Positions 1 through 7,463 of a DNA stretch of 64,000 bases are shown piece by piece. The translations under genes and the position numbers were made by a program. The notes beneath the pieces were generated by a model. The model saw nothing but the letters and a program-made list of their open reading frames with translations, had not been told where the DNA came from and searched no databases. Every line of letters begins with the position of its first letter. Within the stretch, counting starts at the first letter, position 1. Origin of the DNA: Micromonospora sp. C28SCA-DRY-2 (lineage in GTDB: Bacteria; Actinomycetota; Actinomycetes; Mycobacteriales; Micromonosporaceae); NCBI RefSeq assembly GCF_030519475.1, contig NZ_JAUMKD010000007.1, positions 248,001 to 312,000 of the forward strand, in the 5' to 3' direction.

Positions 1-1038
1 GCGGCCGGCGTGGCCAACGGGCTGCTCTGGCGGGGCACGGTCGCGGCCGCGGCACTCCAGGCCCCGGTGCGCCTGGGTCGGGTGCCCGTGGCGCCGTTGG
101 CGATCGTCGTCACCATGGCCGGGTCGGTGGTCGCCGAGGCCGGCGTCGGCGTCGCGGCCGGCGGGCAGGGCGACTGGCGCGCTCCGGTGCTCTCCGAGCG
201 CCTGGAGGACCGCATCCCGTACGCCGTCATCGCCATCGCCGGGCACGACTCCAGCTACGACGGCCGACCGGCGGTGGACCCCCGGGTGGAACGGTTCTCC
301 TACCGGGGCCTGGACGAGCGGGAGCGCCCGCTGCCGTACCGGCCGCAGGACACGCACCGGTCGGTGGGCTCCAGCGCCGCGCTGCTCTCCCAGCACATCG
401 ACTCCCTGCAGCGGCGGACCGGCCGGCCGGTGGCGCTGCTCGGCGAGAGCGAGGGCGCCATGGTGGCCCGGATGTACCTGGAGCGGTGGCCCGAGTCACC
501 GGTGGACGCCGTCGTCATGTTCAGCCCGCTGACCCGCCCCGGCCGGGTGTACTACCCGCCGGCCGGGTACGACGGCTGGGGCGTGGTGGCGGGATGGGAG
601 CTGCGGCTGGTGGCGAAGCTGTCCAACCTCACCAAGCGGATCGACAGCAATCCGGACGAGCCGTTCGTCCGGTCGGTGCTCGCGGACGCGCCCTTCTTCC
701 GCAACCGCACGCTGTGCCCGGTCGCCGGGGTGCGCATGATCGCGTTCCTGCCGACCGTCGCCGCCGTCGAGGCGCCGCCGGGCGAGTACTCCCGGATCCC
801 CACCGTCGAGGTGCCGGGGCCGCACGCCTTCCCGCTCGACCAGGAGCTGGTGCGGGAGACGGTGCTGGACTTCCTGGCCAACGAGCCGGTCGACCGGCCC
901 CGCCGGGAGTACCGGCTCTTCCAGCACCTGGGGGCCGCCTGGCAGGCGCCGCCCCTGGCCATCGGGCTCAACCCCATCTGGTCGGCGAACCGGGAGGGCG
1001 ACCCGGCGTTCAGCGGGCGCATCTGCGAAGGCCGGTGA
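1..1038 (+). CDS. Alpha/beta hydrolase-like protein, 5' truncated by window edge
   Basis: The reading frame is open to the left edge, so the N-terminus is probably missing; the first in-window start is a GTG at position 10. The part seen begins with a hydrophobic Ala/Val-rich stretch (about residues 10-55 counted from that GTG) that could be membrane segments or a signal. A soluble domain follows with a serine-hydrolase-type elbow, GESEG (Ser147), and a late GPHAF motif whose His272 is well placed to complete a triad. This pattern fits a lipase/esterase-like alpha/beta hydrolase; the substrate is unknown. The gene converges on the FAD reductase, and a hairpin starts two bases before the end of its stop codon. 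Family assignment rests on motif order only. Confidence 0.6.
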   Translation, partial: AAGVANGLLWRGTVAAAALQAPVRLGRVPVAPLAIVVTMAGSVVAEAGVGVAAGGQGDWRAPVLSERLEDRIPYAVIAIAGHDSSYDGRPAVDPRVERFSYRGLDERERPLPYRPQDTHRSVGSSAALLSQHIDSLQRRTGRPVALLGESEGAMVARMYLERWPESPVDAVVMFSPLTRPGRVYYPPAGYDGWGVVAGWELRLVAKLSNLTKRIDSNPDEPFVRSVLADAPFFRNRTLCPVAGVRMIAFLPTVAAVEAPPGEYSRIPTVEVPGPHAFPLDQELVRETVLDFLANEPVDRPRREYRLFQHLGAAWQAPPLAIGLNPIWSANREGDPAFSGRICEGR

Positions 1039-1055
1039 CCGCCGGCCCGGCGGTC
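1037..1055. terminator. Short perfect hairpin at convergent gene ends
   Basis: GACCGCCGG and CCGGCGGTC form a 9-bp perfect stem around one base, overlapping the stop codon of the hydrolase gene. There is no T-run, as is usual for actinobacterial terminators. It lies between two convergent genes, so termination in one or both directions is plausible. Confidence 0.45.
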
Positions 1056-1123
1056 GGTCGGCGCCCGGTGGCCGCAGGGGTCAGCCGGCGCCCGGTGATC
1101 GCGGGCGGTCAGCCGGCGCCCGG
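1053..1123. repeat. Degenerate tandem repeat, about 27-28 bp unit
   Basis: The 16-mer GTCAGCCGGCGCCCGG occurs at 1080-1095 and 1108-1123, with a related copy starting near 1053. The last copy contains the stop codon of the leftward FAD reductase (reverse complement TCA at 1109), so the repeat duplicates the 3' end of that gene into the spacer. Confidence 0.6.
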
Positions 1124-2347
1124 GGTGAGCAGGCTGTCGAGGGCGACCGCGGGGTCGGCCAGCCGGTCGGGGTCGACCGGCCGCCGGGAGCGGATCAGTT
1201 CCTTGATCGGGTCGGTCACGTCCCACACGTTCACGTTCATGCCCGCCAGCACCCGCCCCCGGGCGGTCCAGAAGGCGACGAACTCGCCGCCGAGGTCGCC
1301 ACGGACGACCACCCGGTCGTACGAGCCGGGCGGGGCGTGGCCGGTGTACTCCATGCCCAGCTCGTACTGGTCGGTGTAGAAGTAGGGCAGCCGGTCGTAG
1401 CTGACCGGCCGGCCGAGCATGCCGCGGGCGGCGGCCGGCCCCGAGTGCAGGGCGTTGGCCCAGTGCTCGACCCGGACCCGGGTGCCCAGCAGCGGGTGGT
1501 GGGCGTTGGCCAGGTCGCCGGCGGCCCAGATATGCGGGTCGCCGGTGCGCAGGGTGTCGTCGACGAGGACGCCGTCGTCGACCGCGAGGCCGGCCTGCTC
1601 GGCGAGGTCGGTGGCGGGCCGTACCCCGACGGCGACGACCACCAGGTCGGCGGGGAGGGCGGTGCCGTCGGCCAGCCGGACGGCGCTGACCCGACCCGTC
1701 CCCTCGAACTGCCGCACCTGGGCCCGGAAGCGGAAGGTGACCCCGTGGTCGCGGTGCAGGTCGGCGAAGACGGTGGCGAGCCGGTCGCCGAGCACCCGGT
1801 GCAGGGGCAGCTCGCCGACCTCGACCACGGTGACGGCGGCGCCGCGGGCCCGGGCGGCGGCGGCCACCTCCAGGCCGATCCACCCGGCGCCGACGATCAC
1901 GACCTGTGCGCCGTCGACCAGCGCGGCGCCGAGCCGGTCGCTGTCGGCGAGGGTACGCAGCCGCAGCACCCCGTCGAGGTCCGCGCCGGGGACCGCCAGG
2001 GTGCGCGCCCGCGCCCCGGTGGCCAGCAGCAGGCTGGCGTAGCGCAGGCGCTGCCCGTCGGCGGTCTCGACCGTGCGCGACTCCCGGTCCAGCCCGGTCA
2101 CCCGGGTGCCGGTACGCAGGTCGACGTGGTGTTCGGGGTACCAGCCGGCGTCGTGCACGTGGACGCTGTCCCGCCCGGCGGTGCCCAGCAGCAGGCCCTT
2201 GGAGAGCGCCGGCCGTTCATATGGGCGCTCGGCCTCCTCGCCGAGCAGGACGACGTCGCCGTCGTACCCCTCCTCGCGCAGGGTCTGGGCGGCCCGGGCC
2301 CCGGCCAGGCCGGCGCCGACGATCACGATCGGAGCTTGCTCGGTCAC
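1109..2347 (-). CDS. FAD/NAD(P)-dependent ferredoxin/rubredoxin reductase-like oxidoreductase
   Basis: The 412-residue protein has the layout of single-component ferredoxin reductases of the BphA4/PdR type. An N-terminal FAD-binding Rossmann motif (GAGLAG, residues 11-16) is followed by the family motif RPALSK near residue 46, a second dinucleotide motif (GAGWIG, about residue 153), a WAAGD FAD-contact motif near residue 275 and a C-terminal reductase domain. It would pass electrons from NAD(P)H to a ferredoxin or P450 partner; no such partner gene lies nearby. It is downstream of folE on the same strand with an 18-bp gap, so the two may be co-transcribed. The physiological partner cannot be read from the sequence. 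Confidence 0.85.
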   Translation of the reverse strand: MTEQAPIVIVGAGLAGARAAQTLREEGYDGDVVLLGEEAERPYERPALSKGLLLGTAGRDSVHVHDAGWYPEHHVDLRTGTRVTGLDRESRTVETADGQRLRYASLLLATGARARTLAVPGADLDGVLRLRTLADSDRLGAALVDGAQVVIVGAGWIGLEVAAAARARGAAVTVVEVGELPLHRVLGDRLATVFADLHRDHGVTFRFRAQVRQFEGTGRVSAVRLADGTALPADLVVVAVGVRPATDLAEQAGLAVDDGVLVDDTLRTGDPHIWAAGDLANAHHPLLGTRVRVEHWANALHSGPAAARGMLGRPVSYDRLPYFYTDQYELGMEYTGHAPPGSYDRVVVRGDLGGEFVAFWTARGRVLAGMNVNVWDVTDPIKELIRSRRPVDPDRLADPAVALDSLLTPGAG

Positions 2348-2365
2348 GGTTCCTCCTCGTGCGGG

Positions 2366-3022
2366 TCAGGCGCGGGCGCCGACGCCGGTCAGGGCAAAGA
2401 ACTCGGCGCGCGAGCGCGGGTCGTCGCGCAGCGTGCCGAGCAGGGTCGAGGTGATGGTGGTGGCGCCGACCGCCCGCACCCCGCGCAGGGTCATGCAGAG
2501 GTGCTCGGCCTCGACCACCACACCGACCCCCTTCGGTCGCAGGTGGGCGGTGAGCCAGTCGGCGATCTGCCTGGTCAGCCGTTCCTGCACCTGCGGGCCG
2601 TGCGCGAAGAGCTCCACCACCCGGGCCAGCTTGGACAGCCCGAGGATCCGCCGGCCGGGCAGGTAGCCGACGTGGGCGACGCCGAGGAACGGCAGGAAGT
2701 GGTGTTCGCACACCGAGCGGATCGGGATGGCGCGGGCGACCACGAGTTCGTCGTAGCCCTCGTCGTTGTCGAAGGTGGTGAGCCGGAACTCGCGGGGGGT
2801 GAGCAGTTCGGCGTAGGCGCGGGCCACCCGGCCCGGCGTGTCGGCCAGCCCGTCGGCGTCGACGTCGACACCGAGGGCCGCGAGGAAGGCGGCCGCGGCC
2901 CGTTCGGCGGCGGCCAGGTCCCGGCCGGCCCGTGGTCGCAGCACCCGCAGCGGGCCCGGTTCGGCCTCGTCCGCCGGGACCGGCCGACCGTCGGTCGTGG
3001 ACGCGGGGTCCATCAGGTCCAT
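2366..3022 (-). CDS. folE: GTP cyclohydrolase I
   Basis: FolE converts GTP to 7,8-dihydroneopterin triphosphate, the first step of tetrahydrofolate and tetrahydropterin synthesis. The 218-residue protein has the zinc/catalytic signature CEHHFLPF (Cys105, His107, His108) and a second ligand motif HLCMTLRG (His174, Cys176), plus the GLSKLAR and PQVQERLT blocks, so it should be active. I chose the ATG at 3022 because it follows a GGGTGG-like ribosome site and gives the usual length; another ATG lies three codons later. The frame stays open further upstream to 3094 but shows no family sequence there. No other folate genes are near, and the gene is divergent from a Cys-rich regulator, hinting at separate control of this copy. 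Confidence 0.93.
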   Translation of the reverse strand: MDLMDPASTTDGRPVPADEAEPGPLRVLRPRAGRDLAAAERAAAAFLAALGVDVDADGLADTPGRVARAYAELLTPREFRLTTFDNDEGYDELVVARAIPIRSVCEHHFLPFLGVAHVGYLPGRRILGLSKLARVVELFAHGPQVQERLTRQIADWLTAHLRPKGVGVVVEAEHLCMTLRGVRAVGATTITSTLLGTLRDDPRSRAEFFALTGVGARA

Positions 3023-3108
3023 GTCGGCCACCCATCGTTTTCGCCAACCAATGTTGTCGTTAATCATGCTGGACCCCGCGCGGCGGAATTTCAATAGTGG
3101 ACGCTGGT

Positions 3109-3123
3109 GATAATCTCGGTGGG
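3109..3123 (+). promoter_or_regulatory. -10 element with likely leaderless start
   Basis: GATAAT at 3109-3114 matches an actinobacterial -10 box, and the GTG start of the regulator lies eight bases after it. Transcription would start at or next to the start codon, giving a leaderless mRNA. No convincing -35 box is visible. Confidence 0.5.
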
Positions 3124-3809
3124 TGCCGGACCGGTGGACCGCCGTGGCCGCGCTCGCCGATCCGTCCCGGCGGGCGCTCTACGACCACGTCCGCCACCAG
3201 GACCACCCGGTCACCCGGGAGGAGGCCGCGGACGCCACCGGGATCACCCGCGGGCTGGCCGCCTTCCACCTCGACAAGCTGGTCGACGCCGGCCTGCTGC
3301 GGGCCCGCTACCAGGCGCCGCCCGGCCAGCCCCGGGGTCGGGGCCGCAGTCCCAAGGTCTACGAGCCGGCCGGCGACGGACTCGCCGTCACCATCCCGGA
3401 GCGCCGCTACGAGCTGATCGCCGAGATCCTCGCCGACGCGGTCGCCGAGGACCCGACCCGGGCCGACGCCGCCGCGCACCGCCTCGCCGGACAGCGCGGC
3501 CGCGAGCTCGGCGCCGGCCTGGCCGCGGACGGGTGCGGGGTGCTGTCCGCGCTGGACGGGCTCGGCTTCGAGCCGCGCCCCGAGGGCGCCGGCCCGGCCG
3601 CGGGTGACCCCGCGCCGGCCGCACCGCGCCGGGTGCTGTTGCACAACTGCCCGTTCCACGCCCTGGCCACCCGGCACACCGCGCTGGTCTGCGGGCTCAA
3701 CCACGCCTTCCTCACCGGGCTGCTCGACGGGCTGGGCGCGGCGGACGTCGCGGCCCGGCTGGCGCCCCGCCCCGGCGCCTGCTGCGTGGCGCTGGACCTG
3801 CCGTCCTGA
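3123..3809 (+). CDS. Winged-helix regulator with Cys-rich C-terminal sensor domain
   Basis: This 228-residue protein begins with an ArsR/MarR-like winged helix (about residues 5-82: a DPSRRALYDHV opening helix, a recognition region around ITRGLAAFHLDKL, and a basic wing). The C-terminal half carries Cys138, Cys176 (NCPFHALA), Cys190 (VCGLNHAF) and the pair Cys220-Cys221. This layout resembles Fe-S cluster regulators of the SufR type and the many actinobacterial proteins with a CPFH...C...CC ending, so iron-sulfur or redox sensing is plausible. It is divergent from folE; folE or the adjacent reductase is the obvious target. No suf genes are in the window. The stop is only seven bases from that of the convergent antiporter. 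Confidence 0.75.
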   Translation: MPDRWTAVAALADPSRRALYDHVRHQDHPVTREEAADATGITRGLAAFHLDKLVDAGLLRARYQAPPGQPRGRGRSPKVYEPAGDGLAVTIPERRYELIAEILADAVAEDPTRADAAAHRLAGQRGRELGAGLAADGCGVLSALDGLGFEPRPEGAGPAAGDPAPAAPRRVLLHNCPFHALATRHTALVCGLNHAFLTGLLDGLGAADVAARLAPRPGACCVALDLPS

Positions 3810-3816
3810 GCCCCGG

Positions 3817-5418
3817 TCACGACGGCGGCAGCGGCAGCACGCTCTCCACGTGGTCCAGTTCGCGTTCCAGGACGCGCATGTCGGCGTCGGCCAGGCGGCC
3901 CGCGTCCCGCCAGGCGAGCAGCTCCTCCCGCTCGGCGGCGATCATCTCCCGCCGGACCCGCAGCGCGGCCCGGTACCGCTCGTCGGTCGGCAACATCTGG
4001 TCCTCGACCGCGGAGAGCAGCTCGACCCGGGCGGTGTAGCGCTGGTGGCGGACCTCGGCCGCCCGGCGCAGCGGGCCGGCGATCTCCCGTACGGCGGGAT
4101 CGGCCGCGGCGAGCGACTCCAGCCGTTGCAGGGCGGCCTGCACGGCGGCGGCGCGCGCCTGGTTGCGGGTCAGCGCCCGGCTGACGTCGGTGCCGGGCAG
4201 CCGCAGCCGGCGCAGCAGCGGGGCGAAGGTCAACCCCTGGCCGATCAGGGTCACCAGCACCACCAGGTAGGCGCAGAACAGCAGCAGGTCCCGGGCGGGC
4301 GTGCTGGCGGGCAGGGTGAACGCCGCGGCGAGGGTGATCACCCCGCGGGTGCCGGCCCAGCTCAGCGCGAGCAGTTCCCGCCCGGACAGCGGCGGGTTGT
4401 CCGGGCGGGGGTCGCCGCCCAGCCGGGCGTGCATCCGGCTGGGCAGGTGCGCCGCCAGCAGCAGCCACAGCGGGCGCACCAGCAGCACCGTGCCGACGGT
4501 GACGGCGGCGGCGGTGACGACCGTGCTCACGTCGTAGTCGCGCAGGCCGCGGACGACCGCCGGCAGTTGCTGGCCGATGAGCACGAACACGTAGCCCTCG
4601 AGGAGGAACTCCACCAGGTGCCACACCGCGCGGGTCTGCAGGCGCGCCCGGCTGGACTGCAACGACGCGCTGCGGTGACCGAGCCACAGGCCGGCCACCA
4701 CGACCGCGAGCACCCCGGAGACGTGCAGCTTCTCGGCCGCCAGGTAGGTGGCGAACGGGGTGCCGAGCGACAGCGCGTTGTCGATCAGCGGGTCGTTGAC
4801 CTTCTTCCGGACCTGGGCGATGGCCGCGGCGATGACCAGGCCGACGACCAGCCCGCCGGCGGCCACGAAGAGGAACTCCCCCACCGCGTGGCCGAACGAG
4901 AACGCGCCGCCGACCGCGGCCGCGACGGCGACCTGGAGGATGGTCAGGGCGGTGGCGTCGTTGAGCAGCCCCTCCCCCTCGACCAGGGTGATCAGTCGAG
5001 GCGGCAGGCCGGCGCGCCGGCCGATGGACAGCGCCGCCACCGGGTCCGGCGGCGACACCGCCGCACCCACCGCGATGCCGACGCTCAACGGCACGGCGGC
5101 CACGGCCGCGCTCAGCCCGAACCCGACGGCGAGCGCGGTGACCAGCACCAGCGCCACCGACAGGCCGACCACCGTACGGGCGTTGGCGCGCAGCGCGGTC
5201 AGGCTCGACTGCAACGCGGCGGCGTAGAGCAGCGGCGGGATGACCAGGTAGAGCACGAACTCGGGATCGAGGGTCAGGTTCGGGCCGGGCAGGTAGCCGT
5301 AGCCGATGCCGGCGAGGACCAGCAGCACCGACGCCGGCAGGCCGCTGCGGTGGGCCACCGCGTTGGCGACCATCACCACCACCAGGCCGCCCAGCACCAG
5401 CGCCAGTACGGTCACCAT
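3817..5418 (-). CDS. Na+/H+ antiporter, CPA1 (NhaP-like) family
   Basis: The 533-residue membrane protein has about 12 hydrophobic segments over its first 400 residues and the CPA1 core motifs: VSPPDPVAA in the ion-binding helix, then EGEGLLNDATAL. A hydrophilic, mostly helical C-terminal tail of about 130 residues rich in Arg and Glu probably acts as a cytoplasmic regulatory segment. It would exchange Na+ (or K+) for protons to control internal pH and salt. A second, unrelated antiporter (NhaA) is encoded 4 kb away. The ATG is supported by the immediate hydrophobic N-terminus and an AGGAGGGAT-like site upstream. Confidence 0.9.
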   Translation of the reverse strand: MVTVLALVLGGLVVVMVANAVAHRSGLPASVLLVLAGIGYGYLPGPNLTLDPEFVLYLVIPPLLYAAALQSSLTALRANARTVVGLSVALVLVTALAVGFGLSAAVAAVPLSVGIAVGAAVSPPDPVAALSIGRRAGLPPRLITLVEGEGLLNDATALTILQVAVAAAVGGAFSFGHAVGEFLFVAAGGLVVGLVIAAAIAQVRKKVNDPLIDNALSLGTPFATYLAAEKLHVSGVLAVVVAGLWLGHRSASLQSSRARLQTRAVWHLVEFLLEGYVFVLIGQQLPAVVRGLRDYDVSTVVTAAAVTVGTVLLVRPLWLLLAAHLPSRMHARLGGDPRPDNPPLSGRELLALSWAGTRGVITLAAAFTLPASTPARDLLLFCAYLVVLVTLIGQGLTFAPLLRRLRLPGTDVSRALTRNQARAAAVQAALQRLESLAAADPAVREIAGPLRRAAEVRHQRYTARVELLSAVEDQMLPTDERYRAALRVRREMIAAEREELLAWRDAGRLADADMRVLERELDHVESVLPLPPS

Positions 5419-5544
5419 CCGAGCCGATCCCTCCTGTCCGGTCGGCGAGCTGCGGCGTTCGCACCGGCGGCCGGGTCACCGGCCCACGCTCGCACGGGCG
5501 CGGGTCCCGGCCGGCGGACGACACGCCCGGTGCCCGACACCTGG

Positions 5545-5573
5545 TTGAAAGCGGCGGGCCCGTGGCGGATGCT
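5545..5573 (+). promoter_or_regulatory. Candidate promoter of the S1 protease gene
   Basis: TTGAAA (5545-5550) and GATGCT (5568-5573) are separated by 17 bp in the divergent spacer before the protease gene. The -35 is good but the -10 is weak, so this is only a candidate. Confidence 0.3.
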
Positions 5574-5610
5574 GTGATGGCATCTACGTTCGCCGATATA
5601 GGAGGGTCGG

Positions 5611-6450
5611 ATGCGCCGCCTGCCGATCGTCGTCCTCGTCCTGGCCACCCTGCTGCTCGGCGGGTCGCCCGCCGCCAACGCCGCCGCCCCCGACGCCGCG
5701 GCGGCGCTGGCCGGGATCCGTACCCCCGGCACCGCCTGGGGTGTCGACCCGGCCACCGGTCGGCCGACAGTCACCGTCGACGACAGCGTCACCGGCGCGG
5801 ACCTCGCCGCCGTGCGCGCGACCGCCGCCCGGGCCGGCGCCGTGTTCCGGCACGAACCGGGGCGGCTGCGCATCCTCATCGCCGGCGGTCAGGCCGTCCA
5901 CGGCAGCGGCGGCGGGCGCTGCTCGCTCGGCGCGAACGTGCGCAGCGGCAGCACCTACTACTTCGTCACCGCCGGGCACTGCACCGCGACGGCCGCCACC
6001 TGGTACGCCGACGCCGCGCACAGCACGGCGATCGGCTCCCGGGTCGGCAGCAGCTTCCCGGCCAACGACTACGGCCTGGTCCGCTACACCGGCCGGATCG
6101 CCCATCCCAGCGCGGTCTACACCCACCCCGGCCTGCTCACCGTCTACGGCGCCGGCACCGCGTACGTCGGGCAGGCGGTGTGCCGCAGCGGCGCCACCAC
6201 CGGCGTCCGGTGCGGTCAGGTCACCGCCCTCAACCAGACGGTGAACTACGCCCAGGGCAGCGTGTCCGGCCTGATCCGCACCAACATCTGCGCCGAGCCC
6301 GGTGACAGCGGCGGCCCGCTCTACGTGGCGGCCACCGGCACGATCATCGGCATCCTCTCCGGCGGCAGCGGCAACTGCACCACCGGCGGCACCACCTACT
6401 ACCAGCCGATCACCGAGGTGCTCGCCGCGTACGGCCTGACCATCCCCTGA
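5611..6450 (+). CDS. Secreted S1-family serine protease (streptogrisin/alpha-lytic type)
   Basis: The 279-residue precursor starts with a signal peptide (Arg residues, a Leu/Val core, then GSPAANA, cleavage near residue 25) and a short propeptide of about 55 residues. The protease domain has the catalytic triad His in TAGHC (near residue 122), Asp in ANDYG (near 152) and Ser in GDSGGP (near 232), and paired cysteines as in chymotrypsin-like actinobacterial proteases. It should be exported and self-processed. The start is firm: a strong GGAGGG Shine-Dalgarno lies about six bases before the ATG. It is probably monocistronic. Confidence 0.92.
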   Translation: MRRLPIVVLVLATLLLGGSPAANAAAPDAAAALAGIRTPGTAWGVDPATGRPTVTVDDSVTGADLAAVRATAARAGAVFRHEPGRLRILIAGGQAVHGSGGGRCSLGANVRSGSTYYFVTAGHCTATAATWYADAAHSTAIGSRVGSSFPANDYGLVRYTGRIAHPSAVYTHPGLLTVYGAGTAYVGQAVCRSGATTGVRCGQVTALNQTVNYAQGSVSGLIRTNICAEPGDSGGPLYVAATGTIIGILSGGSGNCTTGGTTYYQPITEVLAAYGLTIP

Positions 6451-6485
6451 CCCGGACCGGCGCTGCCCGGTCGCGACATCACCCG

Positions 6486-6536
6486 CTTCCCCCGGCGCAC
6501 CAGCGATAGTACGGTGACCAGTGGTGCGCCGGGAAG
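6486..6536. repeat. Inverted repeat in front of the ABC exporter operon
   Basis: GGCGCACCA (6494-6502) pairs perfectly with TGGTGCGCC (6522-6530), and outer arms CTTCCC/GGGAAG extend the stem across a two-base bulge. The 19-bp loop contains GATAGTACGG. It could be the protease terminator or an operator/attenuator of the downstream operon. Confidence 0.45.
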
Positions 6537-6578
6537 CCTGGTCGGCAGTCGTGACACGTCGTCGACCGGAGGCGCCGC

Positions 6579-7463
6579 ATGGCCACCCCTGCCGTCCGCA
6601 CCGAACACCTGACCAAGCGCTACGGGTCGCTGCTCGCCCTCGACGGGCTGGATCTCACCGTGCCGACCGGCGAGGTGTTCGGGTTCCTCGGCCCCAACGG
6701 CGCCGGGAAGTCCACCACCATCCGGCTGCTGCTCGGCCTGGCCCGGCCCACCGCCGGCCGTGCCTGGATCTTCGACACCGACGCCGGTGACGTCGCGGCC
6801 CACCACCGACTGGCCTACGTGCCCGCCGACGTCGCGCTGTGGCCGCAGCTCACCGGCGCGGAAACCCTCGAACTGCTCGCCGCCACCGGACCCGGCGTCG
6901 ACCGCGCCTACCGCGACGAACTGGTCGACCGGTTCGCCCTCGACCCGTCCAAGCCGGGGCGGACGTACTCGACCGGCAACCGGCAGAAGGTCGCGCTGAT
7001 CGCCGCGTTCGCCACCCGCGCGCCGCTGCTGGTCCTCGACGAACCGACCAGCGGCCTCGACCCCCTGATGGAGCGGGAGTTCCGCCGGGCCGTCCGGCAC
7101 GCCCGCGACCGGGGCCAGGCCGTCTTCCTCTGCTCCCACCAGCTCGCCGAGGTCGAGGCGGTCTGCGACCGGGTCGCGATCCTGCGCGCCGGCCGGTTGG
7201 TGGACGTTGCCGGCGTGCCCGAGCTGCGCCGGCTGCACCGCACCGAGGTGACCGCCCGCTTCACCGGCCCCGCGCCCGACCTGCGCGGCCTCGCCGGAGT
7301 CGACGTCCTCGCGGAGGACCCGGAGCTGCTGCGGCTCACCCTGACCGGGCCACCCGCGCCGGCCCTGCGCGCCCTCGCGGCCGCCGAGATCACCGCCCTC
7401 ACCGTGCGCGAGCCGGGCCTGGAGGAGATCTTCCTCGACTACTACGGCGAGGCGGACCGGTGA
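6579..7463 (+). CDS. ABC exporter ATP-binding protein
   Basis: The 294-residue nucleotide-binding subunit has a Walker A motif GPNGAGKST (residues 38-46), a signature region YSTGNRQK in place of LSGGQ (typical of the polyketide/bacitracin-exporter-like branch), Walker B LLVLDEPTSGLDP and the switch His in CSHQL. The C-terminal 75 residues form the usual accessory domain of this branch. It works with the permease that follows, whose GTG overlaps this stop codon by four bases (GTGA). The substrate is unknown; the family often exports lipophilic antibiotics or confers self-resistance. Confidence 0.92.
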   Translation: MATPAVRTEHLTKRYGSLLALDGLDLTVPTGEVFGFLGPNGAGKSTTIRLLLGLARPTAGRAWIFDTDAGDVAAHHRLAYVPADVALWPQLTGAETLELLAATGPGVDRAYRDELVDRFALDPSKPGRTYSTGNRQKVALIAAFATRAPLLVLDEPTSGLDPLMEREFRRAVRHARDRGQAVFLCSHQLAEVEAVCDRVAILRAGRLVDVAGVPELRRLHRTEVTARFTGPAPDLRGLAGVDVLAEDPELLRLTLTGPPAPALRALAAAEITALTVREPGLEEIFLDYYGEADR

